DNA of 64,000 nucleotides, from contig NZ_BCYP01000016.1 of the NCBI RefSeq assembly GCF_001598255.1, positions 108,615-172,614 of the forward strand, in the 5' to 3' direction. Positions 54,375 through 63,442 of this stretch are shown one piece after another. This stretch comes from Mitsuaria chitosanitabida ATCC BAA-476 = NBRC 102408. GTDB lineage: Bacteria > Pseudomonadota > Gammaproteobacteria > Burkholderiales > Burkholderiaceae_C. Each line of letters starts with the position of its first letter. Positions within the stretch are counted from its first letter, which is position 1. The translations under genes and the position numbers were made by a program. Under the pieces are notes generated by a model, which was given only the letters and a program-made list of their open reading frames with translations, made no database searches and was not told the DNA's origin.

Positions 54375-54944
54375 ATGGCGGCGCCGCTGTCGCCGTCCAC
54401 GCACCCCCTCGTCGCCGACTTCATCGCCCACCGCCCGCTCCTGCGGCGCGCGGCCTGGCGATGGATGGGCGATCGCGACCTCGCCGAGGACGTGGTGCAG
54501 GAGGCCTGCATGAAGCTGATGCAGACCACGTCCCCCCACGGCGTGCAGCAGCCGGTCGCGTACTGCATGCGCGTCGTCCGGCACCTGTGCATCGACCACC
54601 TGCGCCGGCGCCAGACCGAGCAGCAGCTGCTGGGCACGGAGGACGAGGGCCTGGATCAGGAGGCCCCGACCGCCACGCCCGAGCATCAGGCCATCGGACG
54701 CGAGCTCCTGCGCTGCGTGGAGCGCTGCCTGAGCGGCCTGCCTGCGCGCACGCGCCAGGCCTTCGTGCTGCATCGCGTGCACGGCCACACGCAGCAGGAG
54801 GTGGGGCTGCGACTGGGCGTGTCCACCACGCTCGTGAACTTCATGGTGCAGGAGGCCGCCCAGGCCCTGGCGCGTTGCCCGGATCTCGGGCGACCGAGGG
54901 ATGACAGGGGCAGTACCCCTGCGCGCGACAGTGCCACTGCCTGA
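54375..54944 (+). CDS. Second ECF sigma factor
   Basis: 189 residues. Region 2 (WRWMGDRDLAEDVVQEACMKLMQTT) and region 4 (LSGLPARTRQAFVLHRVHGHTQQEVGLRLGVSTTLVNFMVQEAAQAL) mark it as a FecI/PvdS-like ECF sigma factor. It begins 1 base after the receptor stop, with no anti-sigma gene of its own, and ends 44 bases before alcA. It probably drives the biosynthesis operon, as PvdS does, leaving FecI for the receptor. Confidence 0.88.
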   Translation: MAAPLSPSTHPLVADFIAHRPLLRRAAWRWMGDRDLAEDVVQEACMKLMQTTSPHGVQQPVAYCMRVVRHLCIDHLRRRQTEQQLLGTEDEGLDQEAPTATPEHQAIGRELLRCVERCLSGLPARTRQAFVLHRVHGHTQQEVGLRLGVSTTLVNFMVQEAAQALARCPDLGRPRDDRGSTPARDSATA

Positions 54945-54988
54945 ATTTTCGAGGCCGGGATCCGTCAGAGGGAGGTAGCGCGCGGCCG

Positions 54989-56461
54989 GTGGCCGCGCTC
55001 CCCACACTCAGCGACTGGAAGGCGGCCACGATGCCTGGCAACGATCCCCGATCCAACGACGCCGAGGTCCACGATGTCATCGGCATCGGCCTCGGCCCCT
55101 TCAACCTCAGCCTCGCCTGCCTGATGGCACCGCTGGCGACCGCGCCCGCGCCCTGCCGCGCGCTCTTCCTCGACAGCCACGCGGAATTCAACTGGCATCC
55201 CGGCATGCTGATCGAGGACACCACGCTGCAGAACCCCTGCCTGGCCGATCTCGTCAGCCTGGCCGATCCCACCAGCGCGTACAGCTACCTCAACTACTGC
55301 AAGCACAGCGGCGAGATCTACTCGCACTACATCAACGGCCCGCACTACATCACACGCGAGAGCTTCAACCGCTACTGCCAGTGGGCCGCGCGGCGCTTGC
55401 CCAACGTGCGCTTCGGCCACGAGGTGGTGGCCATCGCCCACGACGCGCGCGACGGACACGGCGCGCATGACGAGCGCGACCCGCGCGACACCGACCGCGC
55501 GCCCTATCGCGTCCACGCCCGGCGCGCGGACGGGACGCTCGTCGAGTTCCGCGCGCGCAAGCTGGTGCTCGGCGTGGGGGCCCAGCCCAGCCTGCCGGCC
55601 TGCTGCGAGGACAGTGCCGGCGACTACCTGCACACGGCCCACTACCTGCAGCACAAGGCGCGCCTGCTCGACAAGCGCTCCGTGACCGTCGTCGGCAGCG
55701 GCCAGAGCGCCGCCGAGGTCTGCCACGACCTGCTCAAGGAAGCCGCGCGGCGCGGCACCACGGTCAACTGGATCACGCGCTCGCCCTACTTCTTCCAGAT
55801 GGAGACGACCCGGCTGACGCTGGAGATGTTCTCGCCGGACTACACGGACTACTTCTACGGCCTGCCCGAGGACCGCAAGGCCGCCGTGCTGGCCCGCCAG
55901 GACAGCCTCTACAAGGGCATCAACGCGCGCTTGATGGACGACATCTATCACCTGCTCGAACGGGCCCGACAGCGCCAGACCCACCAGACGCATCTCGTCA
56001 CGCAGTCGGAGCTGCGCCGTTGCCGTGTCGATCCGGCGACGGACGAGCACCTGCTGGAGTTCCATCGCACCGACACCGGCCAGGTCTTCGAGCACCGGAC
56101 CGACGGCCTGATCTTCGCCACCGGCTATCGCCAGCGCGTGCCGCGCTTCCTCGGCGGCATCGAGCATCGGCTGCGCTTCGACCGCCAGGGGCGATACCAG
56201 CCCACCCGCGACTACGCCGTCGACGTCACCGGCCGCGAGGTCTACGTGCAGAACGGCGGCCTGCACAGCCACGGCCTGAGCAACCCCGAGCTGGGCCTGG
56301 CCTGCTATCGCAACTCCTGCCTGATCCGCGAGCTGACCGGCGTGGCGCACTACCCCATCGAGACCGGCATCGCGCTGCAGAGCTTCGGCGTGCCGCGCTC
56401 GCCGCTGTACCGGCCGCTCGCGTCGGGCGCCCTTCCCGCACAGGACATCGCATGCGCCTGA
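54989..56461 (+). CDS. alcA: Diamine/lysine N-monooxygenase, first step of hydroxamate siderophore
   Basis: 490 residues. FAD motif (IGIGLGPFNLSLACLM), NADPH motif (VTVVGSGQSAAEVCHDLL), and the C-terminal GLIFATGYRQR. It N-hydroxylates an amine (putrescine in alcaligin, lysine in aerobactin). The GTG at 54989 is preceded by GAGGGAGG, although 11 bases away. The first ATG is at 55031. Homologous to IucD/PvdA. The gene order with alcBCDE supports the Bordetella-type pathway. Confidence 0.92.
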   Translation: MAALPTLSDWKAATMPGNDPRSNDAEVHDVIGIGLGPFNLSLACLMAPLATAPAPCRALFLDSHAEFNWHPGMLIEDTTLQNPCLADLVSLADPTSAYSYLNYCKHSGEIYSHYINGPHYITRESFNRYCQWAARRLPNVRFGHEVVAIAHDARDGHGAHDERDPRDTDRAPYRVHARRADGTLVEFRARKLVLGVGAQPSLPACCEDSAGDYLHTAHYLQHKARLLDKRSVTVVGSGQSAAEVCHDLLKEAARRGTTVNWITRSPYFFQMETTRLTLEMFSPDYTDYFYGLPEDRKAAVLARQDSLYKGINARLMDDIYHLLERARQRQTHQTHLVTQSELRRCRVDPATDEHLLEFHRTDTGQVFEHRTDGLIFATGYRQRVPRFLGGIEHRLRFDRQGRYQPTRDYAVDVTGREVYVQNGGLHSHGLSNPELGLACYRNSCLIRELTGVAHYPIETGIALQSFGVPRSPLYRPLASGALPAQDIACA

Positions 56462-57690
56462 GACACGGACTGATCCTCATGACGCTGTTCGCGGTCATCA
56501 GCGACGCGCTGCTGATCCCGTTCTATCCGCAGTTCTTCGCGGAGCGCTACGACCATGCCAGCCCCTGGCACGTCGGTGCCTACGTGGCCTTCATCTCGAT
56601 CACGGTGATGTGCGTCTTCCCGCTGTGGGTGCGCGTGGCGCGCCGCTTCGAGACCCTGCACATCCTGCAGCTCACGCAGGGCATCGCGGCGGCGCTGTGC
56701 CTGGCCAGCTACTGGGCGCCCGGGCTGGCGAGCTACTGGCTGCTCTCGATGGCGATGTTCGCGTTCAAGAGCAGCTACCTGCTCAACTTCCCCTACCTGA
56801 TGCGCACCGAGACCGATGACACGCGCGCCGCCACCATCGGTCTGCTGTCGGTGACGGCGCACCTGGGCGTGGTCCTCGGCGCGGTCGCGGGCGGCGCCGT
56901 GATCGCGCACTGGGGCGTGCGCGAGTGCGTGCTGCTGATGGCGCTCGCCGACCTCGTGCAGATGCTCATCTGCACCTGGTTGATCCGCAGCCAGCGCATG
57001 GTGCCGGTGCTGGCCGAGGACGCCGAGGAGCGGGTCGCGCCACGGCGCTTCAGTCTCCGGGGTCACGCGCCCCTCCTCAGGCTGGCGATGGTGATGCTGC
57101 TGTTCGACTTCGGCGCGGCCCTGGCGCGGCCGTTCTTCTCGACGTACTGGTCCGGCGTCAGCGCCTGGGGCGGCGAGATCGCGGCCGGCGCCGCCTTCGC
57201 GGTGCCCAAGATCGTCGCCGTGTGCGCGTTGCTGATCCACCGTTGGCTGACGCTGCCGGAGCAGCACCCGACGCGCCGCACGCTCGCCAACCTCGTGCTG
57301 GGCGGACTGGGGCTGCTGCTGCAGGCCGTGCCCGACGTGGCGACGATGCTGATCGGCCGCGTGCTGCTCGGCTGGGCGCTGTATCAGCTGGTCATCAACT
57401 TCGACGTGCAGCTCTATCGCATGAGCACGCCCGACGACTTCGGCCGCGACTACGGCGTCATCAACATCTTCCAGAACTGCGGCGTGCTGCTCGCGTCGTT
57501 CACCGCCGGCTCGCTGGTGGCCACGCTCGGCCTGCGGGCCCCCTTCCTGGTCGCGGGCGCGGCCTTCCTGCTCGCGGCCGGGCTGTGGCTCTGGAGCTTC
57601 CCCCACGCGCGCCCGGCCGCCCCGTCCGCGTCCAGCGCGTCTCCCCTCACCCCCGCCCCGGAGGAATCCCCCCATGCACCCCTCGCCTGA
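56452..57690 (+). CDS. alcS: Major-facilitator siderophore exporter, AlcS-like
   Basis: 412 residues, about 12 membrane helices (LILMTLFAVISDALLIPFYPQFFAERY opens the first). The start overlaps the alcA stop by 10 bases. Bordetella AlcS exports alcaligin, and in aerobactin-type loci an equivalent MFS pump sits in the same place. It ends in a Pro/Ser-rich tail that overlaps the next gene. Confidence 0.85.
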   Translation: MRLRHGLILMTLFAVISDALLIPFYPQFFAERYDHASPWHVGAYVAFISITVMCVFPLWVRVARRFETLHILQLTQGIAAALCLASYWAPGLASYWLLSMAMFAFKSSYLLNFPYLMRTETDDTRAATIGLLSVTAHLGVVLGAVAGGAVIAHWGVRECVLLMALADLVQMLICTWLIRSQRMVPVLAEDAEERVAPRRFSLRGHAPLLRLAMVMLLFDFGAALARPFFSTYWSGVSAWGGEIAAGAAFAVPKIVAVCALLIHRWLTLPEQHPTRRTLANLVLGGLGLLLQAVPDVATMLIGRVLLGWALYQLVINFDVQLYRMSTPDDFGRDYGVINIFQNCGVLLASFTAGSLVATLGLRAPFLVAGAAFLLAAGLWLWSFPHARPAAPSASSASPLTPAPEESPHAPLA

Positions 57691-58270
57691 CGCCGCCATC
57701 GCGCCGCCCCTGGCCTACGTCTCGCCCGGCGGACTGGTGTTCCGTCGCCTCCTCGTCCCGGACGACATCCCGATGATCCATGGCTGGTTCCAGCAGCCGC
57801 ACGCGGCGTTCTGGTGCCTGCAGGGCGCCAGCGTGGCGGAGGTGCGCGAGCTCTACGTCGCGCAGCTCGAGAGCGGCTTCCGCGACGTGCACATCGGCGC
57901 GCTGGACGGTGAACCCGTGGTGCTGGCCGAGTCCTATGACCCGCGCTTCGACCAGCTGGCCGACCACTACGCCGTGCAGCCCGGCGACCTCGGCATGCAC
58001 ATCTGCGTGGCGCCGGCGCGCCACGTCGTGCACGGCTTCTCGCGCCGCGTCTTCCGCGCCGTGATGGACCTGATGTTCGACGGACTGGGCGCTCGCCGCG
58101 TCGTCGTCGAGCCCGACCGCCACAACGCGCGCATCCACACCCTCAACAAGACCTTCGGCTTCGTCTACCGCGGCGACGTGCAGTTGCGCGAGAAGGTCGC
58201 CAGCCTCGCGCTGTGCACCCGCGACGACTACCGCGCCGCCTTGCTTCACCTTCAGGAGATCCCCGCATGA
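57674..58270 (+). CDS. alcB: N-hydroxydiamine acyltransferase (AlcB/IucB-like GNAT)
   Basis: 198 residues. FRRLLVPDDIPMIHGWFQQPHAAFWCLQG and the core YDPRFDQLADHYAVQPGDLGMHICVAP ... VVVEPDRHNARIHTLNKTFGFVYRGDVQL, the IucB/AlcB/RhbD type of siderophore GNAT. It transfers succinyl or acetyl from CoA to the hydroxylamine, giving the hydroxamate. It overlaps both neighbours. Confidence 0.9.
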   Translation: MHPSPDAAIAPPLAYVSPGGLVFRRLLVPDDIPMIHGWFQQPHAAFWCLQGASVAEVRELYVAQLESGFRDVHIGALDGEPVVLAESYDPRFDQLADHYAVQPGDLGMHICVAPARHVVHGFSRRVFRAVMDLMFDGLGARRVVVEPDRHNARIHTLNKTFGFVYRGDVQLREKVASLALCTRDDYRAALLHLQEIPA

Positions 58271-60189
58271 CTTCGCCCACCACGTTCCCCGCGCGCCACA
58301 CGCCGGCCGACACGCCCGCCACGATCGCCACCTCCGCCTCGGTGGTCGACCACCTCGACCCGCGGGTCTGGCGCCGGGTCAATCGCCTGCTCGTCCGCAA
58401 GGCCTTGTCCGAGTACGCGCATGAGCACATCGTCGAGCCGCGTCTCGATGCCACGCGCCCCGCGCGCCGCCCACGGCACCAGAGCTACGCGCTGGCCACG
58501 CCCGACGGCCACACCGTCTACCGCTTCGAGGCCCGTCTGATGGCGCTCGGTCACTGGGCCATCGACGCCGACTCGATCCACTGCCTGGCGGGCGGTGTCG
58601 ATCGCGAGGTCGATGCCCTGCGCTTCATGACCGACTTCAAGCAGGCGCTGGGACTCAAGCCCGAGCAGCTCCCGATCTACCTCGACGAGATCTGCAGCAC
58701 GCTCTACAGCAGCGCCTACAAGCAGCTCAACACCACGCACGGCAGCCGCGCGCTGATCCACGAGACCGACTTCCAGGTGATCGAGACCTCGATGACCGAG
58801 GGCCATCCCGCCTTCGTCGCCAACAACGGCCGGCTCGGCTTCGACGGCGCCGATTACCGCGCCTACGCGCCCGAGGCCGCCTCGCCCTTCCAGATCGTGT
58901 GGCTGGCGGTGCACCGCGACCAGGCGGCCTTCCACTGCGTGCCCGACCTCAGCTACGAGCAGCTGCTGCGCGAGGAGCTCGGCGAGGAGACGCTCGCGCG
59001 CCATGACGCCCAGCTCCGCGATCAAGGCCTGACCCCGGCGGACTATCTCGTCATGCCGGCGCATCCCTGGCAGTGGGCCAACAAGCTGTCGGTCGCGTTC
59101 GCGCCCTACGTCGCGCAGCGGCGCATCGTGTTCCTGGGCCTGAGCGAGGACCGCTACCTCGCGCAGCAGTCCATCCGCACGATGTTCAACATCAGCGCGC
59201 CGCGCAAGCGCTACGTGAAGACCTCGCTGTCCATCCTCAACATGGGCTTCATGCGCGGGCTGTCGCCGTACTACATGTCGGGCACGCCGGCGATCAACCA
59301 GTGGATCAAGGAGCTGCTGGACCGCGACGAGGCGCTGCGCGCCACCGGTTTCACGATGCTGCGCGAGGTCGCCTCGATGGGGTTCCGCAACCACTACTAC
59401 GAGGCGGCCATCGAGACCGACACGCCCTACAAGAAGATGTTCTCGGCCCTGTGGCGCGAGAACCCGCTGCCGCTGCTCAAGGAGGGCGAGCGCCTGATGA
59501 CCATGGCCAGCCTGCTGCACGTGGACCGCTACGGCGAGGCCCTGCTGCCCGCGCTGATCGAGGCGTCCGGCCTGAGCGCCAAGGCCTGGCTCCAGCGCTA
59601 CCTCCGGGCCTATCTGACGCCGCTGATCCACTGCTTCTACACGCATGACCTGGTCTTCATGCCGCATGGCGAGAACCTGATCCTGGTGATGCAGGGGCAT
59701 GTGCCCGTGCGCGTGCTGATGAAGGACATCGCCGAGGAGGCCGCGATCTTCGACACGTCGGCGCAGCTGCCGGAGAACGTCCGGCGGCTGGTGATGGACT
59801 TTCCGGACGACCTGAAGACGCTCGCCGTGTTCATCGACATCTTCGACGGCTTCTTCCGCTTCATGAATCAGATCCTGGTCGAGCACGAGGTCTGCAGCGA
59901 GGAGGACTTCTGGGGCGAGGTCGCGGCCAACATCCGCGACTACCAGGCCGAGCATCCCCGGCACCGCGAGAAGTACGCGCGCTACGACCTCTTCGCGCCG
60001 ACCTTCCGGCAGTCCTGCCTGAACCGGCTGCAGATGGGCAACAACACGCAGATGATCAACCTGTCCGATCCGGCGGCCAACCTCAAGATCGTCGGCACCC
60101 TGGACAACCCGCTGGCGCCCTTCGCGCCGAGGACAGTCACGCCGGGGCAAGGGCCATTGCGGTCGACGACGCCCGAGGTCGCATCCTGA
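58267..60189 (+). CDS. alcC: NRPS-independent siderophore synthetase (IucA/IucC family)
   Basis: 640 residues, NIS synthetase. THGSRALIHETDFQVIETSMTEGHPAFVANNGRLGFDGADYRAYAPEAASPFQIVWLAVHRDQ, PAHPWQWANKLSVAF and QQSIRTMFNISAPRKRYVKTSLSILNMGFMRGLS are the ATP- and substrate-binding blocks, followed by the FhuF-like C-terminal domain. It joins N-hydroxy-N-succinyl units with ATP and, in alcaligin-type systems, closes the ring. The start overlaps alcB (ATGA). Confidence 0.95.
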   Translation: MTSPTTFPARHTPADTPATIATSASVVDHLDPRVWRRVNRLLVRKALSEYAHEHIVEPRLDATRPARRPRHQSYALATPDGHTVYRFEARLMALGHWAIDADSIHCLAGGVDREVDALRFMTDFKQALGLKPEQLPIYLDEICSTLYSSAYKQLNTTHGSRALIHETDFQVIETSMTEGHPAFVANNGRLGFDGADYRAYAPEAASPFQIVWLAVHRDQAAFHCVPDLSYEQLLREELGEETLARHDAQLRDQGLTPADYLVMPAHPWQWANKLSVAFAPYVAQRRIVFLGLSEDRYLAQQSIRTMFNISAPRKRYVKTSLSILNMGFMRGLSPYYMSGTPAINQWIKELLDRDEALRATGFTMLREVASMGFRNHYYEAAIETDTPYKKMFSALWRENPLPLLKEGERLMTMASLLHVDRYGEALLPALIEASGLSAKAWLQRYLRAYLTPLIHCFYTHDLVFMPHGENLILVMQGHVPVRVLMKDIAEEAAIFDTSAQLPENVRRLVMDFPDDLKTLAVFIDIFDGFFRFMNQILVEHEVCSEEDFWGEVAANIRDYQAEHPRHREKYARYDLFAPTFRQSCLNRLQMGNNTQMINLSDPAANLKIVGTLDNPLAPFAPRTVTPGQGPLRSTTPEVAS

Positions 60190-60224
60190 CGCTCCGCGCG
60201 TTCTTCGCCGAGGCGCGCGCGCTG

Positions 60225-60935
60225 GTGCCGTCGCTGCGGGGGCACTGCGAGCTCGACGTCCCGCGTGGCGACCCGCCGGCGCTCGCGGCGGGCCCCTCGG
60301 CCGAGCGGCTCGTGGCGGCGCTGCGGGCGCGTGACCCCGACGCGGGTCGGGCGTACTGGGCGCTGCGCGCCTGGGCGCGCCTGGTCTGGCAGCCGACCTA
60401 CGCCAGCGTGCTGGGCGTGGAGCTTGCCGGCGGCGTGGTGCCGCTGGACGGTCTGCGCTGGCAGGTCGATGCCGACGAGGCGGACGTGAGCGGCTTCACC
60501 CTCCCCGCCTCGCGCTTCGCCCGCCCTCTGCCCGGTCCGGATCGCGCGCTCGCGGCCACGCAGCTTCGGACGCTGGCGGCAACGCTGCTGGCCTCGGTGC
60601 AGACGCAGCTGCCGCTGCACCCCAAGGCGGCGCGGCGCCTGCTCGCGGACTGCGTCCTCGCCGCGCTGCTGCGCGCGCGGCCGCTCACGCGGCTCACGGA
60701 CGAGGCGATGCGCGCGCTCGGCGCCGAGTGGCTCGCCCTGCTGGAGGCGACCGGGGACAGCGGCTACCTGGCCTACGACACGGCGACCGGCGACTCACGC
60801 CTGGCGCTGGACCGCGGCGTGTGCTGTCTCGACGACCGCCGCGCCGGCGGCGAACTGTGCAACACCTGCCCGCGCCTGTCGCGCGCCGAACGGCTGCGAC
60901 GGCTCGGCGCCACCGATCTACGGAACTCCGCATGA
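60225..60935 (+). CDS. alcD: FhuF-type ferric-siderophore reductase, AlcD-like
   Basis: 236 residues from the GTG at 60225. The C-terminus has the [2Fe-2S] motif Cys-Cys-x10-Cys-x2-Cys (GVCCLDDRRAGGELCNTCPRL) that marks FhuF. The frame is open upstream with family-like residues (TLRAFFAEARALVPSL). GAGGT (60175-60179) precedes a CTG at 60186 that overlaps the alcC stop by four bases, so the real start may be that CTG. It releases iron from the imported siderophore by reduction. Confidence 0.85.
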   Translation: MPSLRGHCELDVPRGDPPALAAGPSAERLVAALRARDPDAGRAYWALRAWARLVWQPTYASVLGVELAGGVVPLDGLRWQVDADEADVSGFTLPASRFARPLPGPDRALAATQLRTLAATLLASVQTQLPLHPKAARRLLADCVLAALLRARPLTRLTDEAMRALGAEWLALLEATGDSGYLAYDTATGDSRLALDRGVCCLDDRRAGGELCNTCPRLSRAERLRRLGATDLRNSA

Positions 60936-62074
60936 ACGACATCGTCCGACGCGCCCATCTGCTGTCCACGCAGCCGCAGCTGCCGGTGCAGGCCTATTTC
61001 GACGACGCGCTCTTCCAGCGCGAGATGGCGATGTTCGAGCGCCACGCGCCGCGCTACGTCGGCCATCGCCAATGGGTCCCCGAGCCCGGCGACTGGCGCG
61101 CCCTCCGTCATGAGGACAACGCCCGCGTGCTGGTGCATGGGCGGGACGGCGTGCGCCTGCTGTCCAACGTCTGCCGGCACCGCCAGGCGCTGATCCTCGG
61201 CGGCGATCCGGGCGCGGTGACGGCCGGCACGTCGCACGGGCGTCTGTCCGCGCAGTCGGGGGGACACATCGTGTGCCCCCTGCACCGCTGGACCTACGCG
61301 GACAGCGGCGAGCTGATCGGGGCGCCGCACTTCTCGCCGCAGCCCTGCGCCCACCTGCCGCGCTACCCGCTCAAGGAGCACCTCGGCGCGCTCTTCGAAG
61401 GTCCGCGCGATCCCGCGCGTGACCTGGGCGGGCTGTTCCGGCGCCCGGAGTTCGACTTCTCCGACTATGTGCTGGACCGCATCGAGACGCACACCTGCCG
61501 CTACAACTGGAAGACTTTCATCGAGGTCTACCTGGAGGACTATCACGTCGGCCCGTTCCACCCGGGACTGGGCAGCTTCGTGACCTGCGACGACCTGGAC
61601 TGGGAGTTCGCCGAGCCCTTCAGCGTGCAGCGCGTGGGCGTTCACCGGGACCTGGCATCCCCGGGATCGCCGGTCTACGAGGCGTGGCATGAACGGCTGC
61701 TCGCGTACCGCGGCGGCGTGCCGCCCAGCTTCGGCGCCATCTGGGTGACCTACTACCCCACGCACATGATCGAGCTCTACCCGCACGCGCTGGTGCGCTC
61801 GACGTTGCATCCGCGAGGACCGCAGGAGACGCTGAACGTGACCGAGTTCTACTACCCCGAGGACATCGTCGCCTTCGAACGCGAGTTCGTGGAGGCGCAC
61901 CAGGCGGCCTACAAGGAGACGGTGGTGGAGGACGACGAGATCGCCGAACGCATGGATGCCGGACGCCGCGCGCTGTGCCGGCGCGGCACCACGGATGCCG
62001 GGCCGTATCAATCCCCGATGGAGGACGGGATGCGGCATTTCCACGAGTGGTATCGGCTGGCGATGGGGGGGTGA
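60932..62074 (+). CDS. alcE: Rieske [2Fe-2S] oxygenase, AlcE-like
   Basis: 380 residues. Rieske cluster Cys-x-His...Cys-x2-His: NVCRHRQALIL and HIVCPLHRWTYADSG. The catalytic domain contains the mononuclear iron site (EVYLEDYHVGPFHPGLG, His/His/Asp type). In Bordetella AlcE hydroxylates a siderophore precursor. The start overlaps alcD (ATGA). It is the last gene of the operon. Confidence 0.92.
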   Translation: MNDIVRRAHLLSTQPQLPVQAYFDDALFQREMAMFERHAPRYVGHRQWVPEPGDWRALRHEDNARVLVHGRDGVRLLSNVCRHRQALILGGDPGAVTAGTSHGRLSAQSGGHIVCPLHRWTYADSGELIGAPHFSPQPCAHLPRYPLKEHLGALFEGPRDPARDLGGLFRRPEFDFSDYVLDRIETHTCRYNWKTFIEVYLEDYHVGPFHPGLGSFVTCDDLDWEFAEPFSVQRVGVHRDLASPGSPVYEAWHERLLAYRGGVPPSFGAIWVTYYPTHMIELYPHALVRSTLHPRGPQETLNVTEFYYPEDIVAFEREFVEAHQAAYKETVVEDDEIAERMDAGRRALCRRGTTDAGPYQSPMEDGMRHFHEWYRLAMGG

Positions 62075-62175
62075 GGGTGAGGGACTCGATGTCCATCGGC
62101 TGGGACTGCTGGATCCCACGTCGATCCCAAGTCCACTGCCGCGCTGCATGACGTAGCCCCCCCGAAGAGTTCAGT

Positions 62176-62433
62176 TCATCCGACGCCACATTTGAGCCCT
62201 TGACCCGGCAGGTCCTGCCAGACCCTGAGCACCACCGGGCCCTGGGCCAGGATCGACGTCCCGAGCTCCTGCGAGCTCGGGCGGTTCATATGGTTGTCGG
62301 CGTCGAAGCGCAGCTTGTCGCTGCTGGTGGTCTGCACCGTGCTGAGCTTCAGGTCGCGCCCATCATCAGCATCCGCCGGCAAGCCGCCCCTGGTCGCAAG
62401 CGACACGCACGCTTCCGCGGCCTCGACTCGCAA
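62176..62433 (-). CDS. Possible gene remnant, unknown
   Basis: 85 codons from a TTG, ending LKCGVG. Not recognised (VQTTSSDKLRFDADNHMNRPSSQELGTSILAQGPVVLRVWQDLPGQG). GC content is close to the rest of the genome, unlike the AT-rich genes next to it, and no ribosome site is obvious. It may be the worn 3' end of a larger gene removed when the neighbouring island arrived. Confidence 0.3.
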   Translation of the reverse strand: MRVEAAEACVSLATRGGLPADADDGRDLKLSTVQTTSSDKLRFDADNHMNRPSSQELGTSILAQGPVVLRVWQDLPGQGLKCGVG

Positions 62434-62496
62434 TCGCTCTCCAGGGTGGCCGGTCTGTCACCTTGCTTCACCTATCCAGCAGACGGCCAATGTCGC

Positions 62497-62988
62497 TCAG
62501 GGCCAGCGCTTCTTCTTCGTGCGTCGCATCTCAATCTCGGCTTCTATGTCAGCCAAGAACTCAAGTTCCTCTGGTGTGTTCTGGCAAACGGGTTCGGCCC
62601 AAACCTCGTTCTCCACGATCGGAAACCATCCAGGGTACCCAATAACAAAGAACGAGAGTTTTCGAATCTGATAACGATCCCCGTCTAGATGCTTCACAGA
62701 GATCAGCCCTGGACAATTGAAAGTTACATGAGATCCCCCCATCGCTGGGGCACGGAGTTCGAGCTGCTTACGATCCCAGCCCTCGACCGGCCCCTTCATT
62801 TGCGGCAACGGAGCCACGACACTCACTGAGAACCCAGACTCATCCACCCTACACACACAAGGAATATCTTCGCACTTAAAAAGACCGTGATGGAGAAGAC
62901 TACCTGGAACCTCAACACGCCATATGAAGGATTCGCTTCGCACCCCCGAGACATTCTCAACATCAAGCAGGATCGCCGCCATCGACAT
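62497..62988 (-). CDS. Small AT-rich-region protein, paralogue of its neighbour (immunity-like)
   Basis: 163 residues. It shares CxDIPCVCRVDxSGF...VVAPL, FFxIGYPGWF and other positions with the product of 62963-63442, so the two arose by duplication. AGGAGAGG precedes the ATG at 62988. It overlaps the upstream gene by 26 bases. Two related small genes in tandem, following a protease-like ORF, match the pattern of immunity genes of polymorphic toxins. Function is inferred. Confidence 0.7.
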   Translation of the reverse strand: MSMAAILLDVENVSGVRSESFIWRVEVPGSLLHHGLFKCEDIPCVCRVDESGFSVSVVAPLPQMKGPVEGWDRKQLELRAPAMGGSHVTFNCPGLISVKHLDGDRYQIRKLSFFVIGYPGWFPIVENEVWAEPVCQNTPEELEFLADIEAEIEMRRTKKKRWP

Positions 62989-63442
62989 CCTCTCCTCTTT
63001 TCAAAGGCTCAAGGAGGCGCTTACGCCTCTTGCTCTGCCGCTCTTTCACGAAAACAGGAGATTGCGACTCCTCGACAGGACCCGGCGCCCAAGCCCCCCA
63101 AAATCCGTCTTTTATTATTGAAAACCAACCAGGAGCCACTCCCTTAAAGAATGAAAGGTCGCGAACTACGAACAAATCTTCCTTCTCTGGAATCAGAGTA
63201 ATAGTGGCAAAGGAATAATGGATGTACTCGCCACCGCCACCAGCGGGAGCACATCTATCGATATCAGAGATATCAAATTCCAAAACCTCACCCTCCACTT
63301 CAATCAATGGCTCAGAAAACTCAACCAAAAATCGACCTCCCCCAATCCTGCAGACGCAGGGAATATGCGGCAAGGAGTTCAATTCCCTGGCGAAATAATC
63401 CTTAGGAAATTGAGCTTTCAAGATTAACAAGGCCTGCCTCAC
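62963..63442 (-). CDS. Small AT-rich-region protein, paralogue of its neighbour (immunity-like)
   Basis: 159 residues from a GTG at 63442, with AAGGAGG 4 bases upstream. LPHIPCVCRIGGGRFLVEFSEPLIEVEGEVL ... LSFFKGVAPGWFSIIKDGFWG aligns with the previous entry. The tail is Lys/Arg-rich (KERQSKRRKRLLEPLKRGEDV). It overlaps the papain-like gene by 41 bases and the next paralogue by 26, so the three are one operon. Confidence 0.75.
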   Translation of the reverse strand: MRQALLILKAQFPKDYFARELNSLPHIPCVCRIGGGRFLVEFSEPLIEVEGEVLEFDISDIDRCAPAGGGGEYIHYSFATITLIPEKEDLFVVRDLSFFKGVAPGWFSIIKDGFWGAWAPGPVEESQSPVFVKERQSKRRKRLLEPLKRGEDVDGGDPA

